Origin: SZUA-309 sp050185825
GTDB lineage: Bacteria > Pseudomonadota > Gammaproteobacteria > Pseudomonadales > Azotimanducaceae
Reading direction: 5' to 3'
Length of the DNA: 64,000 bases
Assembly (NCBI GenBank): GCA_050185825.1
Contig: JBFWZA010000011.1
Location: 1 to 64,000 of the forward strand
The position numbers were made by a program, and so were the translations under genes. Below are positions 30,983-40,002 of this stretch, piece by piece; within the stretch, counting starts at the first letter, position 1, and every line of letters starts with the position of its first letter. The notes under the pieces were generated by a model, which did not search any database, was not told where the DNA came from, and saw only the letters and a program-made list of their open reading frames with translations.

Positions 30983-31966
30983 GTGACCATTCTGTTCGGC
31001 ATTTTTCTGCTCACCCTGCTGGTGATCACTGCCATCGGTATCGTCAGGGCACGGAACCTGTTCGTCGCGGTGATGCTTACCGGCATCTTCTCACTCATCA
31101 TGGCGGCCAACTTCTTCGTCCTCGACGCCGCCGACGTGGCGCTCACCGAGGCGGCCATCGGTGCCGGTATCTCAACGGTGCTCCTGCTCGGGGCCCTGGC
31201 ACTCACGCCTCCAAGGGAGCGGTTCAGCGGTCACCGGCGCTGGTTTCCGCTCGCGGTGGTGTCCATCACCGTCCTGGTGGTGGTGTACGCCACCTTCGAG
31301 AAGCCGAGGCTGGGTGATCCGCAAGCGCCCGTCCATCAGCATGTTGCACCCTGGTACCTGGAACAGACCCCGGAGCTCGTGGACATCCCCAACGTGGTGA
31401 CGGCGGTGCTGGGCTCGTTCCGGGGATACGACACGCTCGGCGAGGTCATCGTGGTGCTGACCGCCGGTATCGGTGTCCTCTATCTGCTCGGTCTGCCGGG
31501 TGTGTTCGGCGACCGCCGACCGGAAGACCTGGTCAGAGGCCGGACCTACCTGAGCCACCACCTGATCCCGCAGGTGGTGGGGCGCCTGGTCGTGCCCTTC
31601 ATCCTGCTGTTTGCGCTCTATGTGCAGTTTCACGGTGAGTACGGTCCGGGCGGTGGCTTTCAGGCCGGCGCCATCTTTGCCGCCGGCATCATTCTCTACG
31701 CGCTCATCGAGGGAGAGCGGGAGGCGCTGGCGATCATCTCGCCGCGGCTGCTCATGGTGATGATGTGCGGCGGTGCGCTGCTCTACGGAGGTGTGGGTAT
31801 CGTGACCATGCTGCTCGGCGGCAATTTCCTGGAATACGACGTGCTGGCGTCAGATCCGGTGAAGGGCCAGCAGTGGGGCATCCTCCTCATCGAGCTGGGC
31901 GTGGGAATCACCGTGGCCGGCGTCATGCTCGCCATCTACCACGCGTTTGCCACCCGGGGGCGTTGA
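30983..31966 (+). CDS. mnhB: Fused MrpA C-terminal domain (DUF4040) and MrpB
   Basis: The 327-residue membrane protein joins two normally separate parts. The first about 100 residues (DUF4040: NLFVAVMLTGIFSLIMAANF, then DVALTEAAIGAGISTVLLLG) match the C-terminal tail of MrpA. After a linker with PNVVTAVLGSFRGYDTLGEV, the rest (about 190-327: FILLFALYVQFHGEYGPGGG, QAGAIFAAGIILYALIEGER) is MrpB. Start GTG 30983. In Mrp operons with a full-length MrpA this domain is part of that large subunit. Confidence 0.85.
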   Translation: MTILFGIFLLTLLVITAIGIVRARNLFVAVMLTGIFSLIMAANFFVLDAADVALTEAAIGAGISTVLLLGALALTPPRERFSGHRRWFPLAVVSITVLVVVYATFEKPRLGDPQAPVHQHVAPWYLEQTPELVDIPNVVTAVLGSFRGYDTLGEVIVVLTAGIGVLYLLGLPGVFGDRRPEDLVRGRTYLSHHLIPQVVGRLVVPFILLFALYVQFHGEYGPGGGFQAGAIFAAGIILYALIEGEREALAIISPRLLMVMMCGGALLYGGVGIVTMLLGGNFLEYDVLASDPVKGQQWGILLIELGVGITVAGVMLAIYHAFATRGR

Positions 31967-32325
31967 TGGAGCTGTTCGGCCTCTACAACTACTGGGTCTT
32001 CGCCGTGCTGCTCATGGTGGGTTACTACGCGGTCATCGCCAAACCGAACATGATCAAGAAGCTGCTCGGCCTCAGCATCTTTCAGGCAGCCGTTTTCCTG
32101 CTCTACATCACCATGGACAAGGTGGACGGCGGCACGGCGCCCATCATTCAGGAGGGCGTAGTCGACGCCATCTACTCCAATCCCCTGCCGCAGGTGCTCA
32201 TCCTGACCGCTATCGTCGTGGGTATCTCCACCACGGCGCTCGGCCTGGCACTCGTGGTCCGCATCCACGAGGCCTACGGCACCATCGAGGAAGACGAAAC
32301 CCAGCGACTGGACCTCGACGAGTGA
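31966..32325 (+). CDS. mnhC: Mrp antiporter subunit C (NuoK-like)
   Basis: The 119-residue protein has three helices, with the NuoK/MrpC motifs IKKLLGLSIFQAAVFLLYI and NPLPQVLILTAIVVGISTTA. It corresponds to complex I NuoK. The ATG overlaps the previous stop by one base (TGATG) and its own stop overlaps the next GTG (GTGA). Confidence 0.92.
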   Translation: MELFGLYNYWVFAVLLMVGYYAVIAKPNMIKKLLGLSIFQAAVFLLYITMDKVDGGTAPIIQEGVVDAIYSNPLPQVLILTAIVVGISTTALGLALVVRIHEAYGTIEEDETQRLDLDE

Positions 32326-33812
32326 GCATCACCGCGCAGCTACCCGCACTGCAGGTGGCGGTGCCGCTGCTCACCGCGCCGCTGTGCGTGCTGCTCCGCG
32401 GTGCCCACCTCGCCTGGGCCGCGGCCAGCGCCGCCAGCGTCATGGCGTTCGCCATCGCCCTGGCGCTGACGCTCGATGTGCAGGCGACGGGAGGGCTCAG
32501 CTACGACATGGGGGGCTGGCCGGCGCCTTTCGGGATCGAGATACGCATCGATGCGTTCAACGCGCTGGTGCTGCTGCTGACGACAGGCGCATCGATGCTC
32601 GCACTGCTCGCCGGCCGAGAAAGCCTGGACCGGGACATCGACGAGAATCGGCGGCCGCTCTTCTACGCTGCCTGGCTGATCGCGCTGGCCGGGTTGTCGG
32701 GCATCGCCATAACCGGCGATGCGTTCAATGTCTTCGTCTTCATGGAGATCTCGTCGCTGGCCACCTACGTGCTGGTGGCTGCCGGACCCGACCGTCAGGC
32801 ACTGACCGCAACCTTCAAGTACCTGATCATGGGGACGGTGGGCGCCACGTTCTACCTGATCGGCGTCGGCCTGGTCTACATGATGACCGGGACGCTCAAC
32901 TTCGCCGACATGGAATCGCGGATCGGGGACGTGGCCGATCAGCGGCCGATCCTGGTGGCTGCCGGATTCATCACCGTGGGGCTGGCGCTGAAGGCGGCCG
33001 TGTTTCCGCTCCACGTCTGGCTGCCGAATGCCTACACGCACGCGCCGAACATCGTCACGGCCTTCATCGCCGCCTGCTCCACCAAGGTGGCCATCTACGT
33101 GCTGCTGCGCTTCGACTTCTTCGTGTTTCAGGGCAACCTGGCAGGGCACGTGCTGCAGTTCGCCGGCTTTCTCGCACCGCTGGCGCTGATCGGCATCGTC
33201 GTCGGTTCCGCGGTGGCCATGGTGGACGGCCACGTCAAGCGCATCCTCGCCTACTCCTCGGTCGCGCAGATCGGCTATATCCTGCTCGGCGCCAGCTTCA
33301 CCAGCACGGCGGGGCTCACTGCCGGGATCCTGCACATGTTCAATCACGCCCTGGCCAAGGGCGGGCTGTTTCTCGCGGTGGCAGCGCTCGCGATGCACGT
33401 TCGAGGTCTGCGACTCGACGACATCGCCGGCGTGGGCCGGCAGATGCCATGGACAATGGCGGGGTTCGTGCTTGCGGGCGCGAGCCTCGTGGGCATTCCC
33501 GGCACCGCCGGATTCGTTTCCAAGTGGCTGCTGCTCGCCGCCGCCTTCGAGCAGGGCGCGCTCGGCATCGTCGCGGCAGTGGTGCTCATCGCGAGCTCTC
33601 TCGCTGCGGTGGTTTACGTCTGGCGGATCGTCGAACGTGCCTATTTCGCGACGCCGGCCGCGCCCGTCGAGCCGGCGAGCGAAGCGCCGTGGCCGCTGCT
33701 GGCGGGTGTCTGGCTGGCCGCGCTGGCCAACGTCTACTTCGGCGTCGTGCCGGGCCTGCCCGCGGGACTGGCGGCGGACGCTGCCGATGAGCTCCTGAGG
33801 CACCTGCCGTGA
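32322..33812 (+). CDS. mnhD: Mrp antiporter subunit D-type (NuoM/N-like), first copy
   Basis: The 496-residue membrane protein has about 14 helices and the proton-antiporter core. Typical sequences are FVFMEISSLATYVLVA with the glutamate needed for proton transfer, LVAAGFITVGLALKAAVFPL with a conserved lysine, HVWLPNAYTHAPNIVTAFIA and KRILAYSSVAQIGYILLG. It is the first of three NuoL/M/N-family proteins here. GTG start overlaps the mnhC stop. Confidence 0.9.
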   Translation: MSITAQLPALQVAVPLLTAPLCVLLRGAHLAWAAASAASVMAFAIALALTLDVQATGGLSYDMGGWPAPFGIEIRIDAFNALVLLLTTGASMLALLAGRESLDRDIDENRRPLFYAAWLIALAGLSGIAITGDAFNVFVFMEISSLATYVLVAAGPDRQALTATFKYLIMGTVGATFYLIGVGLVYMMTGTLNFADMESRIGDVADQRPILVAAGFITVGLALKAAVFPLHVWLPNAYTHAPNIVTAFIAACSTKVAIYVLLRFDFFVFQGNLAGHVLQFAGFLAPLALIGIVVGSAVAMVDGHVKRILAYSSVAQIGYILLGASFTSTAGLTAGILHMFNHALAKGGLFLAVAALAMHVRGLRLDDIAGVGRQMPWTMAGFVLAGASLVGIPGTAGFVSKWLLLAAAFEQGALGIVAAVVLIASSLAAVVYVWRIVERAYFATPAAPVEPASEAPWPLLAGVWLAALANVYFGVVPGLPAGLAADAADELLRHLP

Positions 33813-35272
33813 GCGCGGAGCTGGCCATCACTGCCGCGCTGCTGATTCCCATGGCGGGTGCGGTGCTCATTGCGCTCGGCGGACGCTGGCCGAACCTGCG
33901 CGAAACGATGACCCTGACCACCGCCACGCTGCTGGCGGCCGTTGTCTGGTCGCTGGTCCCGGACGTCCTCGCCGGTGGGCGTCCGGGCGTGCTGGTGGCG
34001 ACGCTGTTCGGGGAGCTCACCATCGCGTTCTCCGTGGAGCCGCTCGGCATGCTGTTTGCGGCTCTGGCATCGTCGCTGTGGATCGTCAACTCGATCTACT
34101 CGATCGGCTACATGCGCGGCAACGGCGAGAAGCACCAGACCCGTTTCTACGTGTGCTTCGCCATTGCCATCGGTGCCGCTGTCGGGGTGGCGTTCGCAGA
34201 CAACCTGCTGACGCTGTTCCTCTGCTACGAGATTCTCACCCTGTCCACCTACCCGCTGGTCGCTCACAAAGGCGATGCGGACACGGTGCGCTCGGCGCGG
34301 ACCTATCTGGGCATCCTGCTCGGAACGTCGATCGGTCTGCTGCTCCCCGCCATCATCTGGACCTACGCCGCGGCGGGTACCCTGACCTTCGTGCCGGGGG
34401 GGATTCTGGAAGGCAGGCTGGCCGGACCGGCGATGGGACTGCTGCTGGGACTGTACGTGTTCGGCATCGGCAAGGCCGCAGTGATGCCCGTTCACCGCTG
34501 GCTGCCGGCGGCCATGGTGGCGCCCACCCCGGTCAGCGCGCTCCTGCATGCGGTGGCGGTGGTCAAGGCCGGGGTCTTCACCGTGACCAAGGTCATCATC
34601 TACGTCTTCGGGGTGGACACGCTGTTTCTCGAACCGTCGGCGGGCTGGCTCATCTACGCCGCCGCGTTCACCATCGTCGCCGCGAGCGTGGTCGCTCTCA
34701 GGCAGCAGAACCTGAAGCGGATGCTGGCGTATTCCACCATCGGCCAGCTGTCCTACGTGATCCTGGCCGCTGCGGTGCTCACACCGCTCTCCGAGGTGGG
34801 CGCCGCCGTGCACATCGTCGCCCATGCCTTCGGCAAGATCACCCTGTTCTTCGCCGCCGGCGCCATCTATACGGCCTCGAAGAAGACCGAGCTCGATCAG
34901 CTGAAGGGCATCGGGGCACGCATGCCCTGGACCATGGCGGCATTCACCATCGGTGCGCTGTCCATGATCGGCGTGCCGCCCACGGGTGGGTTCGTCTCCA
35001 AGTGGTTCATCCTGGCCGGCGCCTTTCAGAGCGACAACTACATCGCCATCTTCACGATCATTCTCAGCACGGCGCTCAACGCCGCCTACTTCCTGCCCGT
35101 GATCTTCGCCGCCTGGTTTGCGCGCGAACCGGCCGGCGGCAAGGACCACGGTGAGGCACCGCTGCCCGTGGTGCTGGCGCTGACCGTGACGGCGCTGGCG
35201 ACGCTGGGCTTTTTCTTCTTCAACCAGGGCGTGCTGGACCTCGAGAGCCAGCTGGTGGAGCAGTTGCCGTGA
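33809..35272 (+). CDS. Mrp antiporter NuoL/M/N-like subunit, second copy
   Basis: The 487-residue protein has the core motifs IYSIGYMRGNGEKHQTRFYV, LFLCYEILTLSTYPLVAH (Glu), FGIGKAAVMPVHRWLPAAMV (Lys) and NLKRMLAYSTIGQLSYVILA. Its N-terminal SIGYM segment is closer to NuoL/MrpA than the preceding gene, so it may stand in for the antiporter part of MrpA. GTG start, overlapping the first copy by 4 bases. Confidence 0.88.
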   Translation: MSAELAITAALLIPMAGAVLIALGGRWPNLRETMTLTTATLLAAVVWSLVPDVLAGGRPGVLVATLFGELTIAFSVEPLGMLFAALASSLWIVNSIYSIGYMRGNGEKHQTRFYVCFAIAIGAAVGVAFADNLLTLFLCYEILTLSTYPLVAHKGDADTVRSARTYLGILLGTSIGLLLPAIIWTYAAAGTLTFVPGGILEGRLAGPAMGLLLGLYVFGIGKAAVMPVHRWLPAAMVAPTPVSALLHAVAVVKAGVFTVTKVIIYVFGVDTLFLEPSAGWLIYAAAFTIVAASVVALRQQNLKRMLAYSTIGQLSYVILAAAVLTPLSEVGAAVHIVAHAFGKITLFFAAGAIYTASKKTELDQLKGIGARMPWTMAAFTIGALSMIGVPPTGGFVSKWFILAGAFQSDNYIAIFTIILSTALNAAYFLPVIFAAWFAREPAGGKDHGEAPLPVVLALTVTALATLGFFFFNQGVLDLESQLVEQLP

Positions 35273-35559
35273 CCGATCCGACGGTTTCCGGGAAAGACCC
35301 GGCGGGCAACCAACCCGAGACGGACGATCACTGGCTCGTCCGGCCCGCCACCATTCGCCGGTTGTGGATCGGATTTGCCGTGGTGCTCACTCTGACGGTG
35401 CTCGCCCAACTCCTCATCGGCATCAAGGGCTACTTCGGCGTCGACGGCTGGTTCGGCTTCGGCGCCGGGTTCGGATTCCTGTCCTGTCTGGTCATGGTGC
35501 TCGCCGCGAAGGGACTCGGCGGGCTGCTGAAGCGGCCCGAGGACTACTACGATGATTGA
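35269..35559 (+). CDS. Small two-helix membrane protein of the Mrp operon
   Basis: The 96-residue protein has a hydrophilic start and two membrane helices (about 31-49 and 63-82, FGFGAGFGFLSCLVMVLAAK), with an acidic end. It overlaps both neighbours. Small two-helix proteins of this kind occur in Mrp clusters of this type, but I know no function. It may help assemble the third antiporter subunit that follows. Confidence 0.78.
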   Translation: MTDPTVSGKDPAGNQPETDDHWLVRPATIRRLWIGFAVVLTLTVLAQLLIGIKGYFGVDGWFGFGAGFGFLSCLVMVLAAKGLGGLLKRPEDYYDD

Positions 35560-37237
35560 CGGTCCGATCCCGCCGGCGCTGATTCTGCTGGGTGCGGCCG
35601 TCCTCGTCGGCCTGACGCGGGGATGGCTGCGCTCGGCGGTGCTTCTGCTCTCGCCGCTGGTGGCGCTCTGGGCGGTGTGGCAGGTGCCGGATGGTGTTGC
35701 CGCCACCGCCTCGTTTCTGGGTTATCAGATCGAGCCGCTCGAAGGCAGCCCGTTGCGCCGGCTGTTTGCCACCATCTTCGCAATCATGGCGTTCACCGGC
35801 GGGCTGTTCGCGTTCCGCCAGGCCCGCTGGTACGAATTGTCTGCCGCCTATGCCTATGCCGCCGGTGCGGTGGGTGTCGCCTTCGCCGGCGATCTCATCA
35901 CGCTGTTTCTCTACTGGGAGCTGATGGCCATCTTCTCCACGGTGGTGGTCTGGTGCGGCGGAACGCCGGCGGCGCGGGCGGCAGGCATCCGCTACGCCAT
36001 CATGCACCTGCTCGGCGGGGTCATTCTCAAGGTCGGTATCGAGGGCGTGGTGGTACACACCGGCTCGGCAGACATACAGCCGCTGCTCGCCACCAACTTC
36101 GATACCTGGATGATCCTGATCGGCGTGCTCATCAATGCCGCGGCGCCGCCGGTATCCGCCTGGCTGGCGGACGCCTACCCGGCATCGAGCCCCACGGGTT
36201 CCGTGTTTCTCTCCGCGTTCACCACCAAGTCGGCCGTGCTGGCGTTGATCCTCCTGTTTCCGGGGGAGTCGGTGCTGATCTGGGTGGGTCTGTACATGAT
36301 CTTCTACGGCATCATCTATGCCCTGCTCGAGAACGATGCACGACGCATCCTGGCCTATTCGGTGGTCAACCAGGTGGGGTTCATGGTCTGCGCGGTGGGG
36401 ATCGGCACGGAAACGGCGCTGAATGGAGCGGCTGCTCACGCCTTTGCCCACATCATCTACAAGGCGCTGCTGTTCATGAGTGCTGGCGTGGTGATCTACC
36501 GGACCGGCATGACGCGCTGCTCGGATCTGGGCGGGTTGTTTCGAACCATGCCGCTGACCACGCTCTGCGGCATCGTCGGCGCGCTGGCCATCTCGAGTTT
36601 CCCGCTCACCTCCGGATTCACCACCAAGACGCTCATCTCCGTTGCTGCAGAGGATCAGGGACTGGCCGTCGTCTACTTCCTTCTTGCGGCCGCGTCGGCA
36701 GGCGTTTTTCTGCACGCGGGCATCAAGTTTCCGTGGTTCGTGTTCTTCCAGAAGGATTCCGGCCTGCGGCCGGCAGACGCCCCCTGGAACATGGGTGCCG
36801 CCATGCTGCTGTTTGCAGCGCTGTGTATCTTTCTCGGAGTGTATCCGGAGCCGCTCTGGGCGATGCTTCCGTATCCTGTGGACTACGAAGCCTATGCGCC
36901 GGACAAGGTGCTGTTCTACCTGCAGCTGCTGCTGTTCTCCGGTCTGGCATTCTTCCTGTTTCTACCCCTGATGAGACGGACACTGACGATATCGCTGGAT
37001 ACCGACTGGCTGTGGCGGGTTATGCTCCCCCGTCTGGCGAACCGGCTGCTGACGGCGGCGGGACGGGTCGGGGCGTCGCTCAATCGTGTGTGGGCGCCGC
37101 TCGGGCAGCGGCTCGGCCTGTGGCTGACCGGTCTGCTCGGCGGTACGGGGGCTTTCGGTCGCACCTGGCAGGTTGGTACCACGGCGCTGTGGATCGTGGT
37201 GCTGCTGACGGCCTACATATCACTGTATTACTTCTAA
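35552..37237 (+). CDS. Mrp antiporter NuoL/M/N-like subunit, third copy
   Basis: The 561-residue protein has about 14 helices and core motifs LITLFLYWELMAIFSTVVVW (Glu), INAAAPPVSAWLADAYPASS, TTKSAVLALILLFPGE (Lys) and DARRILAYSVVNQVGFMVCA. The longer C-terminal part ends in TALWIVVLLTAYISLYYF with several extra helices, unlike the first two copies. It overlaps the 96-residue protein by 8 bases and ends the operon. Three such subunits is one more than a standard Mrp complex (A and D). Confidence 0.88.
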   Translation: MIDGPIPPALILLGAAVLVGLTRGWLRSAVLLLSPLVALWAVWQVPDGVAATASFLGYQIEPLEGSPLRRLFATIFAIMAFTGGLFAFRQARWYELSAAYAYAAGAVGVAFAGDLITLFLYWELMAIFSTVVVWCGGTPAARAAGIRYAIMHLLGGVILKVGIEGVVVHTGSADIQPLLATNFDTWMILIGVLINAAAPPVSAWLADAYPASSPTGSVFLSAFTTKSAVLALILLFPGESVLIWVGLYMIFYGIIYALLENDARRILAYSVVNQVGFMVCAVGIGTETALNGAAAHAFAHIIYKALLFMSAGVVIYRTGMTRCSDLGGLFRTMPLTTLCGIVGALAISSFPLTSGFTTKTLISVAAEDQGLAVVYFLLAAASAGVFLHAGIKFPWFVFFQKDSGLRPADAPWNMGAAMLLFAALCIFLGVYPEPLWAMLPYPVDYEAYAPDKVLFYLQLLLFSGLAFFLFLPLMRRTLTISLDTDWLWRVMLPRLANRLLTAAGRVGASLNRVWAPLGQRLGLWLTGLLGGTGAFGRTWQVGTTALWIVVLLTAYISLYYF

Positions 37238-37304
37238 TGGATAGAGAGCTTTGACGATATTGACCTATTGTGAGGGACGCATCCGGCATCGTGCACGGCG
37301 GATC

Positions 37305-39542
37305 ATGTGGCAGCCTGGCCGCGGCGGGCGGCTGCTCATCGGCGGCCTGCTGTTCGTGCTCGCGAGCGCATCCTCGTGGGCGTCGTCGTCTAGCACCCGC
37401 ATGCCACCGACCATCCCGCCCGCCACCCAGGCCTATCCGCTCGCCGAAACGCCGGTGCTCGACGGCGATGTACTGGGCGATCCGGCATGGGGGGGAGCCA
37501 GGGCCACCACCGGCTTCTGGCAGATCAAACCTTTCGAGGGCCGGCCCGCATCGCAGCGCACCGAGGTGTTCGTGGGCTACACGGAGGACGCGCTGTACAT
37601 CGGCGCGGTGCTCTACGACGATGAGCCGTCGGCCATCATCGTCACGGACAGCCGGCGCGACGCCGAGCTCGACAACACGGACGCCTTCCAGGTGATCCTC
37701 GACACCTATCTCGACCGGCAGAACGGCTTCGTCTTCGGCACCAACCCGGCGGGCATCGAGTACGACGGCCAGGTGACCCGGGAAGGTACGCAGAGCTTCG
37801 GCTCCGGCGGTGGCGGCTTCAACCTGAACTGGGACACCACCTGGAACGTCGCAACGGAGCTTGGCGACTACGGCTGGAGCGTGGAGATGCGGATTCCGTT
37901 CCGCTCGCTGCGCTATAAGGGCCGCGACGTGCAGATCTGGGGCATCAACTTCCAGCGCAACATCCGCCGCAACAACGAGGTGGCGTTCTGGTCGCCGCTG
38001 CAGCGCCAGTACAACCTGTTCCGGGTGTCGGATGCGGGTCGGCTGGAAGGCATCACGCTGCCGCCGCAGCGCAATCTCAAGGTCACGCCCTATGCGCTGG
38101 GCAAGGCGGACTGGGGAACGGACTACGAAGGCACGGAGTACGACACGGAGCTCGGCGGCGATCTGAAGTGGTCCATGACGCCGAGCCTGACCCTCGACGC
38201 GACGATCAACACGGACTTCGCCCAGGTGGAGGTGGACGAGGTGGTGGTGAATCTCGACCGGTTCAACGTCTTCCTGCCGGAGAAGCGGCCGTTCTTTCTC
38301 GAGAACGCGGGGCAGTTCTCCGTGGGCAGCCCGGAGGAGGTGGAGCTCTTCTTCAGCCGCCGGATCGGCATCAGCAGCGAAGGCGCGATCATCCCCATCG
38401 ACTGGGGCGCGAGGCTCACCGGCAAGGCGTTCAACCGGACCAACGTCGGCCTGCTGCAGATGCGCTCCTCGGACGTGGCCGGGGAAGCGCCGCAGAACGA
38501 CTTCACGGTGATCCGGGTGAATCAGGAGCTGGCCAAGCGCTCGTCACTCGGCGCCATCTTCGTCAACCGGGACGGCGACGGCAGCATGGGCCCCGTGCCG
38601 GAATCGGACGACTACAACCGGACCTACGGCATCGACGGCCGCTGGGGGATCGGCGATGAGCTGATGATCTCCGGTTATCTCGCCAAGACCGACACGCCGG
38701 GGCTCGACGGCAAGGATCACGCGCTGCAGATCCGCGGTGACTACAACTCCGAGCGGTGGTCCAACGGCATCGGCTACTCGGAGGTGGGCGGCGAGTTCAA
38801 TCCGGAGGTGGGGTTCGTGCGCCGCTACGACTACCGCAAGGCGGACTTCCGCGTGCTGCGCCGCTACCGACCGCAGAACCTCTGGGGGCTTCAGGAGCTC
38901 CGGCCGCACGTCTCCTACCGCGGATTCTGGAACTTCGACGGCGTCTACGAGTCCGGATTCCTGCACGTGGACAATCACTGGGAGTTCCGTTCGGGCGCCG
39001 AGATCCACACCGGGGTGAACTTCGTGCACGAGGACGTGCTCGAGCCGTTCTCCGTGATCCCCGGCGAGGTCGTGCTCCCCGGCACCTACGACAACGCGGA
39101 GATGCAGCTGGTGATGTACACCAACCGCAGCGCGCCGCTGTCCGTGGGCATGGAGATGTATGCCGGCGGCTACTTCAGCGGCGACCGGCTCACGCTCGAG
39201 CCGGACATCCAGTACCGGATCGGCGACCGGTTCAAAACGTCGCTCGCCTGGAACTACAATCACATCGACCTCGACAACGAGATCGGTGGTCCTTTCGACA
39301 TCAATGTCGGGATCTTCCGACTGTCCTATGCGTTCACTCCGAAGATGTCCCTGGAGGGGCTGATCCAGTACGACGACAGGACCGATGCGCTGGCCACCAA
39401 TCTCCGCTTCGCCTGGCTGAACTCGGCAAGCTCCGGCCTCTACCTCGTCTACAACGAGTCGGACATGGACGATCTGCTGAATCGTCGGCAGACGAGCAAG
39501 GAGTTCATCATCAAGTACAGCTACATCTTCGACCTGCTATGA
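37305..39542 (+). CDS. DUF5916 outer-membrane protein with CBM9-like N-terminal domain
   Basis: The 745-residue exported protein has a signal peptide (about 1-27), a carbohydrate-binding-module-9-like domain (about 45-215: VLDGDVLGDPAWGGA, VGYTEDALYIGAVLYDDEPS, WSVEMRIPFRSLRYKG) and a long DUF5916 part with SRRIGIS, FFLENAG and many alternating strands, ending YIFDLL as an outer-membrane barrel does. The ligand and function are unknown. I use ATG 37305; a TTG upstream at 37251 is possible. The last codons and stop are repeated downstream as tandem units. Confidence 0.83.
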   Translation: MWQPGRGGRLLIGGLLFVLASASSWASSSSTRMPPTIPPATQAYPLAETPVLDGDVLGDPAWGGARATTGFWQIKPFEGRPASQRTEVFVGYTEDALYIGAVLYDDEPSAIIVTDSRRDAELDNTDAFQVILDTYLDRQNGFVFGTNPAGIEYDGQVTREGTQSFGSGGGGFNLNWDTTWNVATELGDYGWSVEMRIPFRSLRYKGRDVQIWGINFQRNIRRNNEVAFWSPLQRQYNLFRVSDAGRLEGITLPPQRNLKVTPYALGKADWGTDYEGTEYDTELGGDLKWSMTPSLTLDATINTDFAQVEVDEVVVNLDRFNVFLPEKRPFFLENAGQFSVGSPEEVELFFSRRIGISSEGAIIPIDWGARLTGKAFNRTNVGLLQMRSSDVAGEAPQNDFTVIRVNQELAKRSSLGAIFVNRDGDGSMGPVPESDDYNRTYGIDGRWGIGDELMISGYLAKTDTPGLDGKDHALQIRGDYNSERWSNGIGYSEVGGEFNPEVGFVRRYDYRKADFRVLRRYRPQNLWGLQELRPHVSYRGFWNFDGVYESGFLHVDNHWEFRSGAEIHTGVNFVHEDVLEPFSVIPGEVVLPGTYDNAEMQLVMYTNRSAPLSVGMEMYAGGYFSGDRLTLEPDIQYRIGDRFKTSLAWNYNHIDLDNEIGGPFDINVGIFRLSYAFTPKMSLEGLIQYDDRTDALATNLRFAWLNSASSGLYLVYNESDMDDLLNRRQTSKEFIIKYSYIFDLL

Positions 39543-39656
39543 GCAGGTCGCCATCTTCGACCTGCTATGAGCAGGTCGCCATCTTCGACCTGCTATGAGC
39601 AGGTCGCCATCTTCGACCTGCTATGAGCAGGTCGCCATCTTCTGACCTGCTGTGAG
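39525..39656. repeat. 28-base tandem hairpin repeat, four exact copies plus a degenerate fifth
   Basis: Exact units lie at 39525-39552, 39553-39580, 39581-39608 and 39609-39636, with a diverged fifth to about 39656. Each unit starts ATCTTCGACCTGCTATGAG, which encodes the DUF5916 C-terminus IFDLL and its stop, and contains the hairpin GACCTGCT-ATG-AGCAGGTC. So the last five codons, stop and a small hairpin are duplicated three more times before phhB. No T-tract follows. Confidence 0.9.
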
Positions 39657-39662
39657 GCCGAC

Positions 39663-39959
39663 ATGAGCGGACTGCTGAACGATGCGGAGATCGACGAGCG
39701 GCTGAAGGGGCTGGACGCCGGCTGGACCCGGGATGGCGGCGCGCTGACACGCACCTTCGCGTTCCGGGACTTCATCACTGCCTTCGGCTTCATGAGCGAG
39801 GTCGCGCTGGTGGCCGAGCGTCTCAACCACCATCCGGAGTGGTTCAACGTCTACGGCACCGTCCGGGTGACCCTCACCAGCCACGATGCGGGCGGCATCA
39901 CGGCCCGGGACTTCGAGCTTGCGCGCGCGATGGAGCGTGCTGCCGGCCGTCGGCTATGA
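39663..39959 (+). CDS. phhB: Pterin-4a-carbinolamine dehydratase
   Basis: The 98-residue enzyme dehydrates 4a-hydroxy-tetrahydrobiopterin, regenerating the cofactor of aromatic amino acid hydroxylases. The family motif HHPEWFNVY (His56, His57) is followed by His74 and Asp83 in the expected spacing (TSHDAGGITARD). No phenylalanine hydroxylase is adjacent. ATG 39663 directly follows the repeat array. Confidence 0.9.
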   Translation: MSGLLNDAEIDERLKGLDAGWTRDGGALTRTFAFRDFITAFGFMSEVALVAERLNHHPEWFNVYGTVRVTLTSHDAGGITARDFELARAMERAAGRRL

Positions 39960-40002
39960 CTCACCTCGGCTTTCGGCGATACTGCCTTTTTCCGAAGCGG
40001 AC

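Noticed and set aside
39525..39656. CRISPR-like array
   Set aside because: Units are contiguous with no spacers, and each is part of the 3' end of a coding gene.
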